Shown piece after piece: positions 1 to 5,525 of a stretch of 7,880 nt of DNA. The first letter of the stretch is position 1. Every line of letters starts with the position of its first letter. The position numbers and the translations under genes were made by a program. The stretch comes from Phenylobacterium sp. (lineage in GTDB: Bacteria; Pseudomonadota; Alphaproteobacteria; Caulobacterales; Caulobacteraceae), in contig JAHUZY010000012.1 of NCBI GenBank assembly GCA_019264505.1, positions 1 through 7,880 of the forward strand, written 5' to 3'. Below the pieces are notes generated by a model. That model did no database searches. It was not told the DNA's origin and saw only the letters and a list, made by a program, of their open reading frames with translations.

Positions 1-565
1 GAATGAGAATGGCCTGAGATTGTAACAACGCCGCCAGGGTCAGGGTGATCCGCGGCAGGGGCGGATCGCCAATGGCCTGGTCGAACCCCAGGCACATCTG
101 CGCCCCGTCCGGGTCCATGGCGGCCTCCAGCCCCCGGGCGCCCGGGATCAGCGAGGCCACATGGCCGTCCGGCCCCAAGCCCCGCAGGGTCATGTGAAAC
201 GGCGCCAGGGCCACGATGCCCGGCTCGGCGGCCTGTGCGCAGGCGACGGCGTCGGGGGCCTCGCGCCACAGGGGAACGAAGCGGGCGGCCCGGGCCTCCC
301 CCGTCAGCAACCGCGACGCCACCAGCGCCTGGTTGGACGCCGGGTGGTCTGGAGGCACGAACCGTTCGTCGGACAAGGTGACGTCCACCTGACGCCAGTC
401 CAGCCGGGTCTGGCTCAGCCGGTCGTAGACCAGTCCCGGGGAGCGGCCGCCGGTGACCACCAGCCGCCCCCGCTCGCCAGCGGCGGCGGCGGCGGTGAGC
501 GCGTGGGCGACAGCGCCGGCCGCGGCGTCCGCCAGAGCCTCTGGTGTGGCGAAGGTCTCGATCAT
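1..565 (-). CDS. pgl: 6-phosphogluconolactonase, N-terminal 188 residues (runs off left edge)
   Basis: This enzyme hydrolyses 6-phospho-D-glucono-1,5-lactone to 6-phosphogluconate in the cytosol, the second step of the oxidative pentose-phosphate and Entner-Doudoroff routes. Seen: reading leftward from the ATG at 565, the frame is open to the window edge. It shows the family pattern: TGGRSP at residues 38-43 (phosphate-binding loop, usually SGGxTP), SDERFVPPDHPASN at 65-78, and GLGPDGHVASLIPG at 129-142, which is the hallmark GxGxDGHxASLFPG block with H135. The family is usually about 230 residues, so roughly 45 C-terminal residues lie outside the window. Start choice: an in-frame ATG at 583 would add MGLEA. 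Neither ATG has a strong Shine-Dalgarno, and 565 gives the usual N-terminus just before the first helix. Residues 25-29 are an Ala run on a GCC repeat. The gene diverges from the glycosyltransferase gene at 715 and may share its control region. The family call is firm; the exact start is not. Confidence 0.93.
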   Translation of the reverse strand, partial: MIETFATPEALADAAAGAVAHALTAAAAAGERGRLVVTGGRSPGLVYDRLSQTRLDWRQVDVTLSDERFVPPDHPASNQALVASRLLTGEARAARFVPLWREAPDAVACAQAAEPGIVALAPFHMTLRGLGPDGHVASLIPGARGLEAAMDPDGAQMCLGFDQAIGDPPLPRITLTLAALLQSQAILI

Positions 566-611
566 GGCTTCTTCTAGTCCCATCGTCGCGCCGGTGCAGC
601 CCACCTCAGGC

Positions 612-638
612 GGAACCTTCCACCCCGCGGCCGGTTCC
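612..638. promoter_or_regulatory. Perfect inverted repeat GGAACC-N15-GGTTCC; candidate bidirectional EcfG-type promoter or operator
   Basis: Seen: GGAACC at 612-617 and its exact reverse complement GGTTCC at 633-638, in the divergent region between pgl and the glycosyltransferase gene. Known: alphaproteobacterial EcfG (SigT in Caulobacter) promoters have GGAAC, 16-17 bases, then CGTT. Here GGAAC (612-616), 16 bases, GGTT (633-636) matches 8 of 9 positions with correct spacing, and symmetry gives the same match on the minus strand. Inferred transcription starts would be about 70 bases before the ATG at 715 on the plus strand, and about 20-40 bases before the pgl start on the minus strand. Because the site is an exact dyad, it could instead bind a dimeric repressor. 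Both readings are inference. Confidence 0.45.
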
Positions 639-702
639 TATGAGTCAGCACGTCGCCGGCCACGACGCGCCGCCTCCGGCCTTCGCCTCTGGCTAGCCGC
701 CC

Positions 703-708
703 AGGAGA
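703..708 (+). promoter_or_regulatory. Ribosome binding site AGGAGA of the glycosyltransferase gene
   Basis: AGGAGA ends six bases before the ATG at 715. It is the only strong Shine-Dalgarno near a gene start in the window and fixes that start. The downstream gene of the pair lacks one, which suggests ribosomes loaded here serve both genes. Confidence 0.8.
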
Positions 709-714
709 CGCGTC

Positions 715-1791
715 ATGCGCATTGCGCAGGTTTCGCCCTTGTACGAAGCCGTACCCCCCCGGTTCTATGGCGGGACCGAGCGGGTGGTCGCCCACCTGAC
801 AGACGCCCTGGTGGACCTGGGTCACGAGGTGACCCTGTTCGCGAGCGCCGAGGCGCGCACCAAGGCCCGGCTGATTCCCGTGCGGGACGAGGCCATCCGC
901 CTGGACCCAAGCCCGCTGAAATCGGATCTGGCCGCGCACATGAATGCGTTGGCCCAGGTGAGGGCCTTGGCGGACGACTTCGATCTGATCCACTTCCACA
1001 CCGACATGATCCACTTCCCCTTCTTCGGCGATATGGCGCATCGCACCTTGACCACCCTGCATGGGCGTCTGGACCTGAAGGATCTTGCAGGCGTCTACGA
1101 CCAGTGGCGGGACTTCCCGCTGGTCTCGATCAGCGATCACCAGCGGCTGTCCCTGCCGGGCGCCAACTGGGCCGGCACCGTGCATCACGGCATGGATCAA
1201 GGGCTCTATCGCTTCCACCCGGAACCCGGGCGCTACCTGGCCTTCCTGGGTCGCATCTCGCCGGAAAAGCGGCCGGACCGGGCCATCGAGATCGCCGTCG
1301 GCGCCGGCGTTCCCCTGCGGATCGCCGCCAAGATCGATGCGGCGGATAAGGACTATTATGAGGGCCGGATCAGGCCGCTGATGGATCACCCCCTGGTGAC
1401 CTATGTGGGCGAGATCGGCGACGTGGAGAAATCGGCCTTCCTGGGCGGAGCCCAGGCGCTGCTGTTTCCCATCGACTGGCCCGAGCCGTTCGGCCTGGTG
1501 ATGATCGAGGCCATGGCCTGTGGCGCGCCGGTGATCGCCTATGACTGCGGTTCGGTGCCCGAGGTGCTGGAGCCGGGGGTGACCGGCCTGATCGTCCGCA
1601 GCCAGGCCCAGGCCATCGCCGCGGTGGCCGAGACCGCCCGCTACGACCGCGCGGCCATCCGCGCCCGCTTCGAGGCGCGCTTCTCCGCCCGGGCCATGGC
1701 CCAGCGCTATCTCGATCTGCACGCGGCCCGCGCCGTGACGCGGAACCTGGCGCCGACACCGCCGGACCTCACCCTCGCCGCCAGCGCCTGA
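715..1791 (+). CDS. Glycosyltransferase family 4 (GT-B fold, retaining)
   Basis: It is predicted to transfer a sugar from a nucleotide-sugar donor with retention of configuration; donor and acceptor cannot be read from sequence. Seen: 358 residues with no signal peptide or membrane segment, so cytosolic. The N-terminal Rossmann-like half starts MRIAQVSPLY and carries the glycine loop YGGTERV at 18-24 and LTTLHG at 112-117. The C-terminal half carries GRISPEKRPDRAIEIA at 179-194, and EPFGLVMIEAMACGAPVIA at 257-275, which contains the GT4 E-x7-E motif (E257, E265). VPEVLEPGVTGLIV at 281-294 completes the donor site. Length is normal for the family. The ATG at 715 has a good Shine-Dalgarno. The TGA at 1789-1791 directly abuts a possible GTG start of the debranching-type gene, so the two are surely co-transcribed and probably translationally coupled. 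Context suggests an alpha-glucan or glucoside acceptor, but it is not recognisably a GlgA glycogen synthase (GT5). A C7 run at 754-760 lies near the start of the gene, with the frame intact. Confidence 0.92.
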   Translation: MRIAQVSPLYEAVPPRFYGGTERVVAHLTDALVDLGHEVTLFASAEARTKARLIPVRDEAIRLDPSPLKSDLAAHMNALAQVRALADDFDLIHFHTDMIHFPFFGDMAHRTLTTLHGRLDLKDLAGVYDQWRDFPLVSISDHQRLSLPGANWAGTVHHGMDQGLYRFHPEPGRYLAFLGRISPEKRPDRAIEIAVGAGVPLRIAAKIDAADKDYYEGRIRPLMDHPLVTYVGEIGDVEKSAFLGGAQALLFPIDWPEPFGLVMIEAMACGAPVIAYDCGSVPEVLEPGVTGLIVRSQAQAIAAVAETARYDRAAIRARFEARFSARAMAQRYLDLHAARAVTRNLAPTPPDLTLAASA

Positions 1792-1797
1792 GTGACC

Positions 1798-3942
1798 ATG
1801 GACGATCTTGCGCCTGACGCCCTCACCAGCACCGGTGAAACGGGCGAGTCCCGCTCGCCGAACCGGCTCTACGCCCTGAAGGACCGGGACACCTTCATGG
1901 TCTGCGACGCCTTTGGCGACGTCACCGGCGATGGCGACGGCCTGTTCCACAACGACACCCGGATTCTCTCCCGGTTCCGCCTGATGTTGGGAAGCGCCAA
2001 GCCCTCGCTGCTCTCGGCGGCCATCGGCCAGGATAATGTCTTCTTCTCATCCCACGGCGCCAACCAGGCTCTGCCCTTTCCGGGAGGGCCGGTGGGCCCG
2101 CCTGGAATCTTGCACGTCCAGCGCCGTCGCTTTCTCTGGGATGAGCGGCTCTATGAGAAGATCAGCATCGTCAATTACAGCCGGGACGTGGTGCTGGCGC
2201 CGCTGACCGTGGAGTACGGCGCCGACTTCCGGGACATGTTCGAGGTCCGGGGGGCGACCCGACCCCGGCGTGGGGTCTTCCGCACGCCGGTCTGTGACGG
2301 TCGCTCGGTCCGCTTCGCCTATGAAGGGCTGGACCATGTGGAGCGGGCCAGCATCGTGGCCTTTTCCGACGCGCCCTGGCGGATCAGCGCCCAGAAGGCC
2401 GATTTCATGTGCAGCCTCAATCCTGAGGGGCATTTCGAGCTCTATATCGAGGTCGGGGCTCATGGCGGGCCGATCCCCAGCCGGGAGCGGTTCGACGAGG
2501 CCGCCATCCGCGCCCGTTGGGACATGCGGCGGCGGCGGCGGCATGGGGCGCGGCTGCGCAGTTCCGGCCGGCTGTTCAACGAGTGGCTGGACCGCTCGCG
2601 ATCGGACATCGCCCTGCTGACCACCCGGTTGGAGACCGGCCCCTATCCCTATGCCGGCATTCCATGGTTCTCCACGGCCTTCGGGCGGGACGCGATCATC
2701 ACCTGCCTGCAGCTGCTCTGGTTTGCGCCTGGCCTGGCCAAGGGGGTCTTGACCTATCTGGCCGCCCACCAGGCCGAGGAGGTCTCCAGTTTCCGGGACG
2801 CCGCCCCAGGCAAGATCATGCACGAGACGCGCAAGGGCGAGATGCCGGCGGTCGGCGAGGTGCCCTTCGCCCGCTACTACGGGGGGGTCGACACCACGCC
2901 CCTGTTCATCGTCCTGGCCGGCGCCTATGCCGAGCGGACCGGCGACTATGAGCTGATCGACGCCCTGTGGCCGGCGCTGAAGCGCGCCGTGGGCTGGATC
3001 GAGCGGTTCGGCGACTCCAATGGCGATGGCCTGATCGACTATGCCCGCGGCGAAGACTCGGGCCTGTCCAACCAGGGCTGGAAGGACAGTGAGGACTCCG
3101 TCTTCCACGCCGACGGGCGGTTCCCCAAGGGGCCGATCGCTCTGGTCGAGGTCCAGGGCTACGCCTTCGCCGCCTTCAGGACCATGGGGGAGCTGGCTGA
3201 GCACCGGGGCGACCTGGAAGCCGCCCACCAGTGGCGCGACCGGGCCGAGCGTCTGCGGATCGCCGTGGAAGAGCGCTTCTGGATGCCCGACCGGGGATTC
3301 TACGGGATCGCCATAGACGGCGCCGGAGAGCTGTGCGCGGTGGAAGGGTCCAACCCCGGCCACCTGCTGTTCGTCGGCCTGCCGGCGCCGGAGCGGGGCA
3401 GGGCTGTCGCCCAGCATCTGCTGTCGGGCGGCTTCTCCACCGGCTGGGGGCTGCGGACCCTGGCGGCCGGCGAGGCCCGCTTCAATCCCATGTCCTACCA
3501 CAACGGCTCGGTCTGGCCCCACGACACGGCGCTCTGCGTCCAGGGTCTGGCCAATTACGGGGAACGGGACGGGGTCGTGCGGATGATGTCGCACATGTTC
3601 GAGACCGCCGCCCATTTCGAGATGCGGCTGCCCGAGCTCTTCTGTGGCTTCCCCCGGGGGGCCGGCGAACCGCCGGTGGCCTATCCGGTCACCTGCCTGC
3701 CCCAGGCCTGGGCGGCGGGCGCCGTCTTCATGATGCTGCAGGCCTGCCTGGGCGTGAAGATCGACGGCGCCGCCCGGCGGGTCGAGATCACAGACCCCCG
3801 CCTGCCCATCGGCATCGACCGTCTGCGGGTGGAGGACCTTCGGGTCGGCCCGCACAGGATCAGCCTCGTCTTCGAGGACGTGGACGGCAAGATCGTGGTG
3901 CGCTGGCCGCCGGTGGACGGCGTCCGGGTCGTGGTGCGCTGA
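1798..3942 (+). CDS. Glycogen-debranching-type amylo-alpha-1,6-glucosidase
   Basis: It is likely an alpha-glucosidase of the debranching superfamily, acting on alpha-1,6 or related glucosyl bonds in the cytosol; the true substrate is unknown. Seen, numbering from the ATG at 1798 (714 residues): an N-terminal beta-sandwich of the bacterial GDE_N_bis type at about 20-225 (DGLFHNDTRILSRF near 47-60), a short linker with five consecutive Arg codons (244-248), then an (alpha/alpha)6 barrel. Barrel hallmarks are AGIPWFSTAFGRD at 286-298, GLSNQGWKDSEDS at 422-434, MSYHNGSVWPHD at 565-576 and LPELFCGFP at 611-619. By family analogy D430 is the candidate general acid and E613 the candidate base. There is no signal peptide. 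Start: GTG at 1792 abuts the upstream TGA, and the ATG lies two codons on. Neither has a clear Shine-Dalgarno, so termination-reinitiation from the glycosyltransferase is likely. The gene is full length with no frameshift. The family is firm; annotation as a true glycogen debranching enzyme would be over-specific. Confidence 0.9.
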   Translation: MDDLAPDALTSTGETGESRSPNRLYALKDRDTFMVCDAFGDVTGDGDGLFHNDTRILSRFRLMLGSAKPSLLSAAIGQDNVFFSSHGANQALPFPGGPVGPPGILHVQRRRFLWDERLYEKISIVNYSRDVVLAPLTVEYGADFRDMFEVRGATRPRRGVFRTPVCDGRSVRFAYEGLDHVERASIVAFSDAPWRISAQKADFMCSLNPEGHFELYIEVGAHGGPIPSRERFDEAAIRARWDMRRRRRHGARLRSSGRLFNEWLDRSRSDIALLTTRLETGPYPYAGIPWFSTAFGRDAIITCLQLLWFAPGLAKGVLTYLAAHQAEEVSSFRDAAPGKIMHETRKGEMPAVGEVPFARYYGGVDTTPLFIVLAGAYAERTGDYELIDALWPALKRAVGWIERFGDSNGDGLIDYARGEDSGLSNQGWKDSEDSVFHADGRFPKGPIALVEVQGYAFAAFRTMGELAEHRGDLEAAHQWRDRAERLRIAVEERFWMPDRGFYGIAIDGAGELCAVEGSNPGHLLFVGLPAPERGRAVAQHLLSGGFSTGWGLRTLAAGEARFNPMSYHNGSVWPHDTALCVQGLANYGERDGVVRMMSHMFETAAHFEMRLPELFCGFPRGAGEPPVAYPVTCLPQAWAAGAVFMMLQACLGVKIDGAARRVEITDPRLPIGIDRLRVEDLRVGPHRISLVFEDVDGKIVVRWPPVDGVRVVVR

Positions 3943-3947
3943 GCGCC

Positions 3948-5366
3948 CTAGCGTCGCGGCACGTGGGCCAGGCGCAGGATATTGGCCGCCCCGGGCGAAC
4001 CCATGGGCAGACCGGCCAGGATCAGGATACGGCGGCCCGGCGCCGCCAGGCCCAGGTCCCGGGCGATCTCGGTGGCGATCTTGGCGAGCGATTCAGAATC
4101 CGTCGGCTGCGGCACGACGCGGGCCTCAACCCCCCAGGTCAGGGCCAGGCGGCGCGCGACGCCCACATGGGGCGTGAGCGCCAGGGCCGGCTGCAGGGGC
4201 CGTTCGCGGGCCAGGCGCAGGGCCGTCTGGCCCGTGGTGGTGAAGCTTGCGAGACAGACGATGGAGGGGCCTTGGGCGGCGCGGCCGGCGGCGGCCACCA
4301 GGGCGTCGGCGTCGGCGTCCTCGATCGGGTATTCCGCGGCCATCAGCTCGGGCCAGCGGGGGTCGCGCTCCACCCGGCAGATGATGCGATCCATGATCGA
4401 CACCGCCTCCAGGGGAAAGTCGCCCGCCGCGGTCTCGGCCGACAGCATCAGGGCGTCAGCCCCCTCATAGACCGCCCCGGCCACGTCGGAGGCCTCGGCC
4501 CTCGTCGGCGTCGGCGCTGTGGTCATGGATTCCAGCATCTGGGTGGCGACGATCACCGGCAGGCCCCGGGTGCGGCAGGCGCGGATCAGGGCCTTCTGCA
4601 CCACCGGCACGTCCTCGGGCGCCAGCTCCACCCCCAGATCGCCCCGGGCCACCATCACCCCGTCGCAGAGGTCGAGAATTTCATCGAGGGCGTCCAGGGC
4701 GGCGGGCTTTTCAATCTTGGCCAGGACCGCAGCCCGGCCCTGAACCAGTTGGCGCAGCTCGGCCATGTCGGCGGCCCGCTGGACGAAGGACAGCGCCACC
4801 CAGTCCACCCCCTGGTCCAGGGCGAAGGCCAGGTCCTTGCGGTCCTTGGGCGTCAGGGCCGGAATGGGGATCGGGTGGCCGGGCAGGTTCAGGCCCTTGT
4901 GGTTGGACAGGGTCTCGCCCACCACCACCTCGGTTTCGGCGAAGTCCTTGCCGTGGCGCACCACCCGCAGGCGCACCCGGCCGTCATCGATCAGGATGTC
5001 GGCGCCAACCTTCACCGCCGCCAGAATCTCCGGATGCGGCGCGCAGACCCGGGTGGCGTCGCCAGGGGTTGGGTCGAGATCGAGGCGGAAGGCCTGGCCC
5101 GGGCGGATCGAGACCGGCCCATCGGCGAAGCGGCCAAGCCGCAGCTTGGGACCCTGCAGATCGGCCAGCACGGCCAGGGGCCGGCCCACGGCCGCCTCGG
5201 CGCCGCGCACCGTGGCGATGGCCTTGGCGTGATCCTCGTGCGACCCGTGGCTGAAATTCACCCGGAAGACGTCAGCGCCCGCCCGGGCCAGGGCCTCCAC
5301 CTGTTCAGGACTGCGGCTGGCAGGGCCCAAGGTGGCGACGATGCGGGCGCGGCGGGCTTGAATCAT
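3948..5366 (-). CDS. pyk: Pyruvate kinase, K+-independent type by signature
   Basis: It converts phosphoenolpyruvate and ADP to pyruvate and ATP, the last step of glycolysis and of the lower Entner-Doudoroff pathway; cytosolic, usually a tetramer. Seen (472 residues, normal for bacteria): ARIVATLGPAS at 7-17, FRVNFSHGSHEDH at 34-46, LADLQGPKLRLG at 67-78, a B domain at about 80-160, AKIEKPAAL at 216-224 (K217 matching the catalytic Lys), MVARGDLGVELAPEDVP at 238-254, VATQMLESM at 273-281 with PTRAEASDVAGAVYEGADALMLSAETA after it, and a C-terminal domain ending in LAGLPMGSPGAANILRL. L70, Q71, K74 and L77 match the L113/Q114/K117/L120 set (rabbit numbering) of K+-independent enzymes. Start: ATG at 5366, with GGGGAA a few bases upstream; an in-frame ATG at 5396 would add ten residues that fit no family pattern. 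It is convergent with the debranching gene (5-base gap) and divergent from GH15. Confidence 0.96.
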   Translation of the reverse strand: MIQARRARIVATLGPASRSPEQVEALARAGADVFRVNFSHGSHEDHAKAIATVRGAEAAVGRPLAVLADLQGPKLRLGRFADGPVSIRPGQAFRLDLDPTPGDATRVCAPHPEILAAVKVGADILIDDGRVRLRVVRHGKDFAETEVVVGETLSNHKGLNLPGHPIPIPALTPKDRKDLAFALDQGVDWVALSFVQRAADMAELRQLVQGRAAVLAKIEKPAALDALDEILDLCDGVMVARGDLGVELAPEDVPVVQKALIRACRTRGLPVIVATQMLESMTTAPTPTRAEASDVAGAVYEGADALMLSAETAAGDFPLEAVSIMDRIICRVERDPRWPELMAAEYPIEDADADALVAAAGRAAQGPSIVCLASFTTTGQTALRLARERPLQPALALTPHVGVARRLALTWGVEARVVPQPTDSESLAKIATEIARDLGLAAPGRRILILAGLPMGSPGAANILRLAHVPRR

Positions 5367-5369
5367 GGG

Positions 5370-5375
5370 TTCCCC
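5370..5375 (-). promoter_or_regulatory. Ribosome binding site GGGGAA of pyk
   Basis: Read on the minus strand, GGGGAA ends three bases before the ATG at 5366. It supports that start over the in-frame ATG at 5396. Four of its bases also lie in the 3' arm of a possible leader hairpin. Confidence 0.6.
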
Positions 5376-5400
5376 GTTTGGCTGCGGACCCCGCACGGGG
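5372..5400 (-). promoter_or_regulatory. Possible hairpin in pyk leader that masks the Shine-Dalgarno
   Basis: Seen on the minus strand, 5' to 3': CCCCG (5400-5396), TGCGG (5395-5391), loop GGT, CCGCA (5387-5383), six unpaired bases GCCAAA, then CGGGG (5376-5372). The two stems can stack, and the outer 3' arm includes the GGGG of the ribosome binding site. If transcription starts upstream of 5400, this could lower or regulate pyk translation. In sequence this GC-rich, a chance hairpin is quite possible. Confidence 0.3.
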
Positions 5401-5449
5401 CCAAGATGGCGGCGAGTCGCTCGGCGCGGCCACGATTACAGCTTAGCAA

Positions 5450-5467
5450 ACGGCGCCCGCGCGCCGT
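5450..5467. repeat. 7-base perfect inverted repeat ACGGCGC-N4-GCGCCGT
   Basis: Seen: ACGGCGC at 5450-5456 and GCGCCGT at 5461-5467 with a CCGC spacer, in the pyk/GH15 divergent region. It sits between a small A/T-richer patch (about 5434-5450) and the AAGGA at 5475-5479. It could be an operator or a leader hairpin for GH15. It has no T-tract on either strand, so it is a poor terminator. Confidence 0.4.
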
Positions 5468-5489
5468 CGAGAAAAAGGACGCACAGCCC

Positions 5490-5525
5490 ATGCGACACAA
5501 CATCAGCGAGGCCCTGTCCCTGTGA
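5490..5525 (+). CDS. Candidate 11-residue leader ORF overlapping the GH15 start
   Basis: Seen: ATG at 5490, codons for MRHNISEALSL, and a TGA at 5523-5525 that overlaps the GTG start of the GH15 gene (shared bases GTGA, 5522-5525). AAGGA at 5475-5479 lies ten bases upstream, a slightly long but usable Shine-Dalgarno. The GH15 GTG itself has only a weak GAGG about ten bases away. This arrangement is typical of translational coupling, so the mini-ORF may act to deliver ribosomes to GH15. The peptide has no recognisable function. An alternative is that a single-base indel separates this ATG from the GH15 frame, making these the true first residues of the hydrolase. Confidence 0.4.
   Translation: MRHNISEALSL

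Noticed and set aside
691..698. 8-base palindrome GGCTAGCC before the glycosyltransferase ribosome binding site
   Set aside because: A single short palindrome without a second copy; it does not match a -10 element well and is likely chance.
754..760. C7 homopolymer near the start of the glycosyltransferase gene, as a phase-variation switch
   Set aside because: Seven bases is short for slippage, the frame is intact and a similar G7 (2881-2887) lies inside the debranching gene. Expected by chance at this GC content.
574..1950. 458-codon open frame on the minus strand
   Set aside because: Antisense to the glycosyltransferase gene, with no motifs; produced by high GC and rare stops.
2047..3855. 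602-codon open frame on the minus strand
   Set aside because: Antisense shadow of the debranching-type gene; composition is unlike a real protein and it has no recognisable domain.
5434..5450. Housekeeping -35/-10 promoter in the A/T-richer patch
   Set aside because: TGTAAT on the minus strand resembles a -10 box, but no -35 match lies at the right spacing on either strand. Too weak to call.
3231..5525. 764-codon open frame on the plus strand across pyk
   Set aside because: It lies antisense to the clear pyruvate kinase gene and over the end of the debranching gene. Its translation is low-complexity Gly/Arg/Pro-rich with no family motif, as expected from a GC-rich shadow frame. Only its final 11 codons were considered separately.
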